DNA of 46,923 nucleotides from Candidatus Nomurabacteria bacterium (GTDB lineage Bacteria; Patescibacteriota; Minisyncoccia; Phycocordibacterales; UBA9973), in the NCBI GenBank assembly GCA_943354525.1, contig CALRCI010000001.1, forward strand, positions 1 through 46,923, read 5' to 3'. Positions 14,920-21,995 of the stretch are shown here, in pieces. Position 1 is the first letter of the stretch. Each line of letters starts with the position of its first letter. Made by a program: the position numbers and the translations under genes. The notes beneath the pieces are model-generated. The model did not search any database. It saw only the letters and a program-made list of their open reading frames with translations, and was not told the DNA's origin.

Positions 14920-15519
14920 TTATTTCTTAAACACCGCCCGCATCACCCCGATAAACGTCGGCAGAAGCGAGATGAAGCTGATGACGAGGACGATCGGCAG
15001 AAGATAGGTATCGATATCCGGTACGTGCCGGCCGAGATAATATCCGAGAATCGGAACGGTAAGACTCCAGAGGATTCCGCCGACGATATTCCATTTGAGA
15101 AATGTCTTGTAGGGCATGTTGCCGACGCCGGCAATCATCGGCACGAGTGTGCGAATGATGGGAATAAATCGTGCGAGGATGAGCGAACGTGCACCGTGCG
15201 CGGCAAAAAATTTCTGCGCGTCTTCGGCATAGCGACGTTTGAAAAACCATGATTCGTCGCGCGTAAACAATTTCGGTCCGAGCGCATGCCCGATCTTGAA
15301 TCCGACACTGTCTCCTACGACTGCAGCAATCGCCACACCGACGATGAGCACTGGCAGAGAAATATATCCGGCCGCGGCAAAAATTCCTGCCGTGAAGAGT
15401 AGCGAATCTCCCGGCAAGATAATACCGACGAGAAGACCGCTCTCGGCAAAGATTGCCAGAAAGACGCCAAGGAGGCCGATGGTCTTGATCAAATGTTCAG
15501 GATTGAGAATTGTATCCAT
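14920..15519 (-). CDS. DedA-family membrane protein
   Basis: This 199-residue protein matches DedA/VTT (SNARE-associated) proteins, implicated in lipid scrambling and envelope homeostasis. Characteristic blocks are LLGVFLAIFAESGLLVGIIL, PGDSLLFTAG, GDSVGFKIGHALG, then ARFIPIIRTLVPMIAGVGNM and NIVGGILWSLTVPILGYYLG. The conserved acidic residue of the ESG motif and the FIPxxRT arginine are intact. ATG at 15519 is chosen because longer starts overlap the upstream tRNA-binding gene, whose TGA ends 1 nt earlier; the pair is an operon. Confidence 0.88.
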   Translation of the reverse strand: MDTILNPEHLIKTIGLLGVFLAIFAESGLLVGIILPGDSLLFTAGIFAAAGYISLPVLIVGVAIAAVVGDSVGFKIGHALGPKLFTRDESWFFKRRYAEDAQKFFAAHGARSLILARFIPIIRTLVPMIAGVGNMPYKTFLKWNIVGGILWSLTVPILGYYLGRHVPDIDTYLLPIVLVISFISLLPTFIGVMRAVFKK

Positions 15520-15520
15520 A

Positions 15521-15898
15521 TCAGCGGACTTTAGAACCAGGAGTAACTGCAACTTCTGGAGTGAGAAATACTGGAGCGCCATCTGTGCCATCGACGGCCA
15601 TGAGCATGCCGCGGGATTCGATGCCACGAATCATGCGTGGTTCGAGATTGACGATGTAGAGCACTTGCTTGCCGATGAGACTCGCAAATTCGGGATGAAA
15701 TTCGCGGATGCCGGAGACAATCTGACGGAGTTCTCCGCCAGCTGGCGGACCACCAAAGTCCACCATGCATTTGAGCAACTTGTCAGTCCCATCCACCGGC
15801 TCGATCTCACGAATTGTGCCGACGCGGATGTCCATTTTCTTGAATTCGTCATAGGTAACGAATGCGGTTTTCTGTTCTGGTTGTGTAGATTCTTCCAT
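15521..15898 (-). CDS. Free-standing tRNA-binding domain protein (CsaA / MetG C-terminal-like)
   Basis: This 125-residue OB-fold protein corresponds to the tRNA-binding module appended to methionyl-tRNA synthetase (and to CsaA). Matching blocks are YDEFKKMDIRVGTIREIEPV, GTDKLLKCMVDFGG, LRQIVSGIREFHPE, VNLEPRMIRGIESRGMLMAV and a final VTPGSKVR. It probably binds tRNA elbows, perhaps assisting a MetRS encoded elsewhere. A PPAGGE insert between DFGG and LRQIV is encoded by a palindromic 20-nt repeat also found in holA. The start is supported by TATGAT ending 6 nt before ATG (leaderless). Confidence 0.86.
   Translation of the reverse strand: MEESTQPEQKTAFVTYDEFKKMDIRVGTIREIEPVDGTDKLLKCMVDFGGPPAGGELRQIVSGIREFHPEFASLIGKQVLYIVNLEPRMIRGIESRGMLMAVDGTDGAPVFLTPEVAVTPGSKVR
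15730..15749. repeat. 20-nt palindromic repeat translated as PPAGGE, copy 1
   Basis: GTTCTCCGCCAGCTGGCGGA, whose last 16 nt are a perfect palindrome. It is identical to 33874-33893 in holA and is read in the same frame in both genes, giving PPAGGE. Confidence 0.75.
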
Positions 15899-16279
15899 AT
15901 GCTCATCATACGCGAGGAGTAGGTAAAATCCAAGATTTGACATGTCTGGGAAAAAGCATAGAGTATATGACAAATGCATTGAGCCTGATGTGTCCGCAAT
16001 ACACGTCATTGACATGGCGCATGCATCCAGTTCTTTGGCACACTGGAGTCCCTATCGATAGAAGGGTTGAGTAGAAATGTGGAATAATTTCTGATTCAAA
16101 AATCTGTCAAAACCAAACGCCATTTAATGGCTCGCATGATGCGTCAATCCTTTTCATGAATACGAGAAATCCTTTTTACGAACACTGGATATCTTCTATA
16201 AAGAAAACGGAAACGTCATTACGCAAACAAAAATAACAGGATGAATCTCTTGAATGAGCGCTCTCCTGTTTTTTTATTT
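15899..16279. other. Intergenic region without a supported gene
   Basis: About 380 nt separate the tRNA-binding gene from the cysteine-rich gene. I see the leaderless promoter of the former at the left end (TATGAT, 15905-15910). At the right end is a weak hairpin (AACAGGA at 16235-16241 with TCCTGTT at 16264-16270, T-run after it), a possible terminator. The middle shows no convincing ORF, tRNA or repeat. Confidence 0.5.
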
Positions 16280-18025
16280 TTACACTACTTCTAATTGATA
16301 ACACCGTTCGCAGTAGAGCAAATACTTTTCTTTGGGATCAAACAGTGAATCGATTGTTTTACCGCATTTCGCGCACGTACTCGTATATTTCTTACCGGTC
16401 GGCGCCATATGCATGCGCTCTTCCATGCGTACTTGCGGATGACGAGTTGGGAGTGGTAATTTCATATCGCGATAAAATGCAAGCTCGGTCGGCACGATAC
16501 GGAACGGTTTGCCCGTTTCCTCGCATCGAATGGTACCATTCAAGATATCATCCGAAACAGCATCGATGGTTTCAGGAATCTCATCTTTGGCAAGCACGGC
16601 TATATCACCGGCATTGGATTCCGCTTCGCCGGCGACATATCCACCGAATTCCCGTATCGCCGCATCGGTGAGCGGATACGCGATCTGACCGAGAGAAATA
16701 TTGTATGCTTGCGCCGAGAATTCCATGCCGAGTCCGTCGGCATATTCGCCCTGTTCCAGTAACGCAGTTTTAATCGTATCGACGAGGGTAAAATATTCTT
16801 TTTCATCATACTGTTTGTTGAAAACACAACACGATTTACCTTGGAGGCCGAAACACATGAAGCAATACGACACATTCTTACAGTTGAAAATATATTCCGA
16901 ATCAGTGCAATACTTCGACGAAACGGAAAATTTCACCCAGCTCGAACTCGAACCGATATTAGTCGTGCCATAGAGATGATCCGATCCTCCGGAAAAGAGG
17001 AGATCCATCGAATCGTGATGTCCGAGCGGACTATCGGCATGACGAACATGCTCAGCTTTGACCGCATCAACGATATCGTGTACATCCTTGGAATTCACAA
17101 TGCCGACACCAGAGACATTTTGAGATCCGACATTATGCGAAGCATTCATTGGAAGCGTACGTACTAAACCCCAGAATTTTTTCTCATATTCAGCCACTGT
17201 TGTTCGCGAAAGCGGATACACTGACTGCAAAAATTGCTCGTACGCTTCTTTGGAAAGCTGTTCGTTCCAAACACAATACTTCTTGTTGCGCAGATTGACG
17301 CATCCGAAACAATCCTGGCAATTATGGCAGTCAAACAAAAACATTGAATTCAAACAATTATTTGAGAAATACGCAAACGATACGCGAAACAAATGATCAC
17401 AGAGCTGGCTTCCATACACATGATCCGAATTACGGATTGTACGCGAATCCATGACCACTTTGCTCTTGTTCGCGAAGTTGGTATACCACACGTCTTCGCA
17501 TTCGAAGCAGCCACCTGCATAATAGGCATTCTTAGTGTTGCGTCCACCGCTTGAATAATCACTGTTCGTGCTTGCAAGATCGCGATTCAGAAACGACGGC
17601 AACGGAAACTGTTTGCGAAGCGTGAGGAGTTGCGAGAGCGGACTCTGCGCCGGATCGTATTCCATACCGAACGAGAGCGGATCGAATGCATCGCCGATGA
17701 AATACTTATAATCATAAATCGGAAACGGGCAGTCTGGTGGAAAGGTTGAAATCATTTTTTCCGCATGCTCAGGCGCCATGCAATCTCGCTTGAAAAGCCG
17801 AAGCATACCCATATGCACCAGCCGACGCATGCGCCGGCATGTCGGACAGAAAGAGGGCGGCGGGACGCGGAGCATGCGGAGGAATTCGATGTCTTCGTTC
17901 GTGATTTCAAAATCGCCTTCGCAGTGCTCGTGCTTCCCTTTCCAGGTACATGTGCGTGTATGCGGAATAAGCGATTCGAGAATCGGATCCAGAAGTGCGT
18001 CAAATTGTGGGGTTTTGGATTGCAT
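16280..18025 (-). CDS. Cysteine-rich zinc-ribbon protein, paralogue 1
   Basis: This 581-residue protein belongs to a three-member family in this window. The N-terminal ribbon uses C26, C35, C60 and C63 (CPTCRRMRR); its first pair is spaced C-x8-C rather than CxxC. The conserved FGMEYDP and STNSDYSSGGRNTKNAYYAG lead into a central cysteine-rich repeat region. Two copies of the family motif follow (CFGCVNLRNKKYC...NEQLSKEAY and CFMCFGLQGKSCC...NKQYDEKEY). The third ribbon is degenerate: RCEETGKPF and RHPQVRMEER lack the paired cysteines. The last ribbon (CAKCGK...YCERCYQ) is intact. No signal peptide, so presumably cytoplasmic. ATG directly follows the TAA of paralogue 2. Function unknown. Confidence 0.8.
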   Translation of the reverse strand: MQSKTPQFDALLDPILESLIPHTRTCTWKGKHEHCEGDFEITNEDIEFLRMLRVPPPSFCPTCRRMRRLVHMGMLRLFKRDCMAPEHAEKMISTFPPDCPFPIYDYKYFIGDAFDPLSFGMEYDPAQSPLSQLLTLRKQFPLPSFLNRDLASTNSDYSSGGRNTKNAYYAGGCFECEDVWYTNFANKSKVVMDSRTIRNSDHVYGSQLCDHLFRVSFAYFSNNCLNSMFLFDCHNCQDCFGCVNLRNKKYCVWNEQLSKEAYEQFLQSVYPLSRTTVAEYEKKFWGLVRTLPMNASHNVGSQNVSGVGIVNSKDVHDIVDAVKAEHVRHADSPLGHHDSMDLLFSGGSDHLYGTTNIGSSSSWVKFSVSSKYCTDSEYIFNCKNVSYCFMCFGLQGKSCCVFNKQYDEKEYFTLVDTIKTALLEQGEYADGLGMEFSAQAYNISLGQIAYPLTDAAIREFGGYVAGEAESNAGDIAVLAKDEIPETIDAVSDDILNGTIRCEETGKPFRIVPTELAFYRDMKLPLPTRHPQVRMEERMHMAPTGKKYTSTCAKCGKTIDSLFDPKEKYLLYCERCYQLEVV

Positions 18026-19720
18026 TTATAAAACTTCCTTCTGATAACAACTTTCACAATACACCATCTCAGGCCGCTCTGGCGAGTAGGCGGTCTCAAA
18101 TTCATTCGGGCAGATGCTTCCGTGATCGTGATTTTCTTTTGTACAGGTACATCTACGATGCCAGAGTTTGCGCGGCAGGCGCAGTGCGATACGGTCTTTC
18201 TCGCGGCAGTCAGGACACTTTCTCGGAAGCGGAATGACTTCTCGCTTATAAAACGTTAGTTCGTCAGCAGTAATATTGAAATTCTTCGTGCACGTCGCGC
18301 AGGTGAAAACATTTTTGATAAATGCTTCGTCGACATCAGCGATAGAGTCCGGAACGTCACTCATTGCAATCGTGCCTTTGTCGAATACTCCCGACACTTT
18401 GTCTTCCCAGTGCCAGCCATGCGCCAGCACTTCGTCCCGAGTCATGGGCAAATAAATCGCTCCGCGGGTCTCGTTGTAGTAGACCGGAGCGATAGCGACT
18501 GGGAAAAATTCACCGTATTCTCCCGTCTGCTTCATATGCTCGATGATCTTATTCTTGAGTTCTGTGTATTCTTCCTTGGTGTATTTCTTGTTCAGAATCA
18601 TGTACTCGCCTTTCTTCACCGAGACGCAGCCGAAGAGATTCTGGCTGTTCTGACATGAATCGCAATACATGAGATGCGAATTGTCATAGCAGAGGTGCGA
18701 AAACTGCGTATTATAAATCCCGGTACAGCCTTGGCATTCGTAGCAAAGCTCGACTTTGCGTCCAACGTGATAGAGATCCATCGAGTCCTTGATGTCGAGG
18801 CTTCCATAAATATTTTTGCAATCCTCCGCACGGTCAAGCTCAAAACAATTGTCGACATTTTTGCAGTTAAACAGCAGATTGCCATGGGCGTTCAGATTGC
18901 GTTCGCCCTGCATGAATTTGTGCACGGCACGATATGCAATCATATCTTTGTATTCTCGGAGCAACCCCTCTCGCACGGTATACGATCCGAAATCAATTTC
19001 TTTCATCTTTTCCAAATATTCTTCGCGCGAAAGTTTCTGATTTCTGAACACATAATTCTGATTGCGCAGATTCGAAGACATGAAGCAGTTGCCCGAACCG
19101 TTGACGTCATAACAGTAACGGCAGTCGGTCGAACTGTTGAGCAGGAGGCATGACTGTGATTTGTAGGAATTCTGCGTATCGATACAGTCATGGAGCTTCT
19201 CGCCTTTGTCATAGATGTAACTGCAATCAGTGCAGTCGCGCGAATTCATGCACCACGTAGTGTAGAGGATATTTTCACTATCGAACGTAGCGAACGAAAT
19301 ATATGCGTTCTTGTTATTGCCGCAATGATTCGTGTAATCCGAATTCGTGCTGTTCTTCGCAAGGAGCGCCATGCGTGGAGCTTTGTGCTGGAGTTCTGCG
19401 AACTGCTCGAAGAACGGTCGCGAGAAATCGAAATCCTGTCCCGAATCCGTCACATCCCAAGCGTCACCCCACCAGCAACTGAGACAATACACCTTGTATG
19501 GTTTCTCGGGAGAATAAATCGTCACCGTACTCCTCTGGCATAAGTCGCAATTTCTCCGATAGAGCGTGCGTTCGTTGCGCCATGCATAGCGCCGCTGCTG
19601 CCGGCAATCGACGCACCATGTCGGCGCCGGTACGCCGAGTTTCTCATAGAATGCGAAATCATCCGATTCTATAGTGAAATCCTGGTGGCAGTTCTGGCAG
19701 TTTCGAGTTGCGGGATTCAT
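18026..19720 (-). CDS. Cysteine-rich zinc-ribbon protein, paralogue 2
   Basis: This 564-residue protein has ribbon 1 at C8/C11/C36/C39 in the zf-trcl-like pattern NCQNCHQDF...FYEKLG...WCVDCR. Ribbon 2 is at C58/C61/C79/C82 (NCDLCQ...YCLSCW). Next come FFEQFAEL and NSTNSDYTNHCGNNKNAY. A central region has Cys pairs every 10-22 residues (NSRDCTDCSY, HDCIDTQNS, TDCRYCYDV), probably a solenoid. Family motifs are NLRNQNYVFRNQKLSREEY and VSVKKGEYMILNKKYTKEEY. APVYYNETRGAIYLPMT, a third ribbon (CATCTKNF...KCPDCREKDR) and a final ribbon (YCESCYQKEV) complete it. ATG at 19720 is preferred over a TTG at 19726 because TGC TATTAT ends 6 nt before it. It heads an operon with paralogue 1. Confidence 0.82.
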   Translation of the reverse strand: MNPATRNCQNCHQDFTIESDDFAFYEKLGVPAPTWCVDCRQQRRYAWRNERTLYRRNCDLCQRSTVTIYSPEKPYKVYCLSCWWGDAWDVTDSGQDFDFSRPFFEQFAELQHKAPRMALLAKNSTNSDYTNHCGNNKNAYISFATFDSENILYTTWCMNSRDCTDCSYIYDKGEKLHDCIDTQNSYKSQSCLLLNSSTDCRYCYDVNGSGNCFMSSNLRNQNYVFRNQKLSREEYLEKMKEIDFGSYTVREGLLREYKDMIAYRAVHKFMQGERNLNAHGNLLFNCKNVDNCFELDRAEDCKNIYGSLDIKDSMDLYHVGRKVELCYECQGCTGIYNTQFSHLCYDNSHLMYCDSCQNSQNLFGCVSVKKGEYMILNKKYTKEEYTELKNKIIEHMKQTGEYGEFFPVAIAPVYYNETRGAIYLPMTRDEVLAHGWHWEDKVSGVFDKGTIAMSDVPDSIADVDEAFIKNVFTCATCTKNFNITADELTFYKREVIPLPRKCPDCREKDRIALRLPRKLWHRRCTCTKENHDHGSICPNEFETAYSPERPEMVYCESCYQKEVL

Positions 19721-19754
19721 AGCCAAATAATAGCATAATTGGGGTATTTGACAT

Positions 19755-19782
19755 TTGACACTCTACGATAGATTGATATACT
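19755..19782 (+). promoter_or_regulatory. Strong rightward sigma-70 promoter
   Basis: TTGACA (19755-19760), a 16-nt spacer and TATACT (19777-19782), close to consensus in both boxes. It faces away from both neighbouring genes, which read leftward, and would start transcription near 19789. Two TTGACAY heptamers overlap the -35. Confidence 0.7.
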
Positions 19783-19788
19783 GAAAGT

Positions 19789-19871
19789 ACAAATTGCCAC
19801 TTGGCACGACTCTGCTATGGCAGAGGTAATTATACAAAAGCTCAAGGAAATAATGCCTTGAGCTTTTGCTT
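19789..19871 (+). ncRNA. Candidate small RNA of about 80 nt
   Basis: The segment downstream of the 19755-19782 promoter contains three consecutive hairpins: TGCCA/TGGCA, CTCTGC/GCAGAG and a 13-bp terminator stem. No ORF of useful length is present. The last part is antisense to the 3' end of the MazF-like gene. No known RNA family is recognised. Confidence 0.45.
19835..19868. terminator. Terminator shared by the candidate sRNA and the MazF-like gene
   Basis: A 13-bp perfect hairpin (19835-19847 with 19856-19868). Its right arm lies in the last codons of the leftward toxin gene and its left arm covers the stop codon. It is flanked by A/T on both sides, so it could end transcripts from both directions. 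Confidence 0.7.
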
Positions 19872-20237
19872 TATTACCGCAGATTCTTTGCCTGTTATCT
19901 TACCTAGAATATGACTTAACCTTCGAGCGTCAATGAGGCGCATTTGTGAAAGAATAACGGAACCATGAACATCGCCGGAATCGATTGGCGCATAAAAAAT
20001 TCCTTCTTTTTTATTTGAAGTTATTGGAATACCGTAAAAAATATTTTTGTTGAATTTACGAATGATCAAAACCGGTCTCAAGTATTGACGGCCTTTTCCA
20101 TCTTCTTCACTGCCAACATTTAACCCTAGAACACACCACCATACCTCTCTTTCTGAAAATAAAGGTAGATTTTCATTCGTATGAATTATTTTCTTAGCTT
20201 CGTTCCACCGGTCGAAATCTTTTCCATATATTTGCAT
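19842..20237 (-). CDS. MazF/PemK-like toxin-fold protein
   Basis: This 131-residue protein resembles the MazF/PemK endoribonuclease fold. An EREVWWCVLGLNVGSEEDGK opening is followed by YLRPVLIIRKFNKNIFYGIPIT (the RP-V/L-I-I strand typical of the family). Then come GSVILSQMRLIDARRLSHIL (S-x-x-L/M-x-Q/D-x-R-x-I-D core) and a C-terminal helix. MazF enzymes cut mRNA at short motifs. The N-terminal 25 residues (DFDRWNEAKKIIHTNEN) are longer than in MazF and could replace an antitoxin contact. No antitoxin gene is adjacent: the next gene upstream is ruvX on the same strand. TATACT lies 8 nt before ATG. Confidence 0.72.
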   Translation of the reverse strand: MQIYGKDFDRWNEAKKIIHTNENLPLFSEREVWWCVLGLNVGSEEDGKGRQYLRPVLIIRKFNKNIFYGIPITSNKKEGIFYAPIDSGDVHGSVILSQMRLIDARRLSHILGKITGKESAVIKQKLKALFP

Positions 20238-20293
20238 AAGAGCGCAGTATAGCTACTGCATTCAGGGCTGACAAGCAACTTATGCACAGCTCA

Positions 20294-20722
20294 TCAGGTC
20301 TGCTTTTTACCCTCTTTGTCGAGATAGCGCTGGAGGATGAGGGCGGCAGCCGAGGCATCGAGCTTCTTCGGAATATGAAACTTCGTCACGCGAGAGAGCA
20401 GTGAACTTTTGCCTTGTCGGCCATGCGCGTCTGCTGAGGTGAAGGATTCGTCTATATAATAGACAGCTCCGGAAATTTTATTTTTGAGCGCGTCGCCAAA
20501 TTCATGGATATTCGCGTTTACTTTGTTCTTCCCTCCCGTGTTATCAGCCGATTCACCGATGACGACTGCACCACATCCGAGTGCCGCATAGAGATTAGCA
20601 ACATCAAAGACCGCTGACGGCGAGCTCTCTAGAACGTCTTTCGGAAATGCCAGCGTGCCATTCTCGTCCGAGACTGCTACGCCAATGCGTTTGGTGCCAT
20701 AATCAATGCCGAGATATTTCAT
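20294..20722 (-). CDS. ruvX: RuvX/YqgF pre-16S rRNA nuclease / Holliday junction resolvase-like
   Basis: This 142-residue RNase H-fold protein matches YqgF, which matures the 16S rRNA 5' end and has been considered a resolvase. Catalytic landmarks are the opening YLGIDYGTKRIGVAVSD (Asp at about 6), GCGAVVIGESADNTGGK, and the late YYIDESFTSADAHG with Glu and Asp. The start is backed by TGG TATTCT ending 6 nt before ATG (leaderless). Length is normal for the family. Confidence 0.9.
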   Translation of the reverse strand: MKYLGIDYGTKRIGVAVSDENGTLAFPKDVLESSPSAVFDVANLYAALGCGAVVIGESADNTGGKNKVNANIHEFGDALKNKISGAVYYIDESFTSADAHGRQGKSSLLSRVTKFHIPKKLDASAAALILQRYLDKEGKKQT

Positions 20723-20774
20723 GAGTACAGAATACCATGGAATTTAAGGATTTTAATTGTGGTATACTGGACTA

Positions 20775-21257
20775 GTGTCTGAGCAATACAAAAGGAAACC
20801 AAATACTATCTGTAGTATTTGCAATAAATCCATTTATCGAAGACCGATTGAATTAGAAAAATCTAACGATCGCGCGTTTTGTAGTATGAAATGCTATGGC
20901 ATTTCTAATCGGAAAGAACATCCTTGTGTTGTTTGTGGAAAACTACTTCTATCTTCTTTGAATAAAAAAACTTGTAGTAGAAGTTGTGCTAATACAAATC
21001 GATCTGGCATAAAGTATAAAATTGGTAGACCAAATGATAAAGTGACCTTAGAAAGAAGAATGAAATTTAAACTTCTCGAACAAAGAGGAAAAGTTTGTGA
21101 GAGATGCGGATATACTAAACATGAAATCCTCCAAGTACATCATAAAAATCGAAACCATCAAGATAACCGGATCGAAAACTTAGAACTTATTTGCCCTAAC
21201 TGTCATTGCGAGGAACATTATCTTAAAAACAGCTGGTTGAAAAATTATACAAAATAA
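20775..21257 (+). CDS. HNH endonuclease-like protein, AT-rich
   Basis: This 160-residue protein has a C-terminal HNH nuclease motif: CERCGYTKHEILQVHHKNRN, then NRIENLELICPNCHCEEH, with both zinc CxxC pairs and the catalytic HH. Three further Cys pairs precede it (CSICNK, CVVCGK, CSRSC), so it binds several zincs. GTG at 20775 is preferred over an upstream TTG because TGG TATACT ends 6 nt before it. The gene is clearly more AT-rich than its neighbours (many AAA, GAA, AAT codons), suggesting recent transfer. It ends 15 nt before tRNA-Ser. Related proteins occur in phages, introns and defence loci; no partner is adjacent. Confidence 0.8.
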   Translation: MSEQYKRKPNTICSICNKSIYRRPIELEKSNDRAFCSMKCYGISNRKEHPCVVCGKLLLSSLNKKTCSRSCANTNRSGIKYKIGRPNDKVTLERRMKFKLLEQRGKVCERCGYTKHEILQVHHKNRNHQDNRIENLELICPNCHCEEHYLKNSWLKNYTK

Positions 21258-21272
21258 GGTAACGTACATCTC

Positions 21273-21357
21273 GGAAGCGTGGCGGAGTGGTCTAACGCGC
21301 TTGTCTTGAAAACAAGAGTCCTGAAAGGGACCGTGAGTTCGAATCTCACCGCTTCCG
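21273..21357 (+). tRNA. tRNA-Ser (anticodon TGA)
   Basis: A class II tRNA of 85 nt. Acceptor GGAAGCG pairs with CGCTTCC, discriminator G. The anticodon loop CTTGAAA sits in a CTTGT/ACAAG stem, the long variable arm is GTCCTGAAAGGGAC, and the T-arm is GTGAGTTCGAATCTCAC. CCA is not encoded. Confidence 0.94.
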
Positions 21358-21361
21358 CAAC

Positions 21362-21383
21362 AAAATCCACTTATGCGGATTTT
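21362..21383 (+). terminator. Weak terminator after tRNA-Ser
   Basis: A 7-bp hairpin (AAAATCC/GGATTTT, 21362-21368 with 21377-21383) followed by a T-containing stretch. Short compared with other terminators here. Confidence 0.45.
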
Positions 21384-21450
21384 CTATATTTAAGGATCCA
21401 AAAGTGTACCCGCGGTCTCACCGCCTTTATTATTTTGGTATACTGATCAC

Positions 21451-21993
21451 ATGTCCCTCTCTACACAACCATCCCTGAAAAAAATCTTCATCGCTGGAGC
21501 GTTGGCCGCCATCGGCACAGCCATTATCCTGTGTTCCGGACGTGTCTCCACAAATTCCAGCACGGGTGTGCTTGCCGTATCGGCAAGCACACCGGCTTCC
21601 CCCGCAGAAACGCCGACCCCAACCACAAGCTCCATTGTCGTCATTGGTGGTACGACGATTCCCGTCGAGCTCGAACGCACGAATGCACAAATTCAGAAAG
21701 GCCTCTCAGGGCGCACATCACTTGATGCCGGAAGCGGCATGCTCTTCCTCTTCAGCAAACCGGCAATCTACCGCTTCTGGATGCCCGACATGCACTTCCC
21801 GATCGATATCATCTGGATCAATTCGGGACAGATAGTTTCAATTTCAAAAAACGTGCCGACGACATTCGATCCGACGCATCCGATCTGGTATCGTCCCACA
21901 AAACCGGCGCAGTACGTGCTCGAAGTGAATGCGGGATTTTCTGCAGCGCATCATTTCTCGGCCGGCGACAGTGTGACATTTAAAAACATCTGA
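21451..21993 (+). CDS. DUF192-family exported protein
   Basis: This 180-residue protein has an N-terminal hydrophobic anchor (about residues 11-28, with a cysteine at 28 but no clear lipobox). A Ser/Thr/Pro-rich linker follows, then a complete DUF192 domain: VELERTNAQIQKGLSGRTSL, GSGMLFLFSKPAIYRFWMPD, MHFPIDIIWINSGQIVSISK and the late YVLEVNAGFSAAHHFSAGDS. DUF192 proteins are small beta-barrels of unknown role. TGG TATACT ends 6 nt before ATG (leaderless). The FemAB-like gene follows after 2 nt, so both are on one transcript. Confidence 0.87.
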   Translation: MSLSTQPSLKKIFIAGALAAIGTAIILCSGRVSTNSSTGVLAVSASTPASPAETPTPTTSSIVVIGGTTIPVELERTNAQIQKGLSGRTSLDAGSGMLFLFSKPAIYRFWMPDMHFPIDIIWINSGQIVSISKNVPTTFDPTHPIWYRPTKPAQYVLEVNAGFSAAHHFSAGDSVTFKNI

Positions 21994-21995
21994 GT

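Noticed and set aside
15520..15627. N-terminal extension of DedA
   Set aside because: It overlaps the end of the upstream tRNA-binding gene in another frame and destroys the hydrophobic N-terminal pattern.
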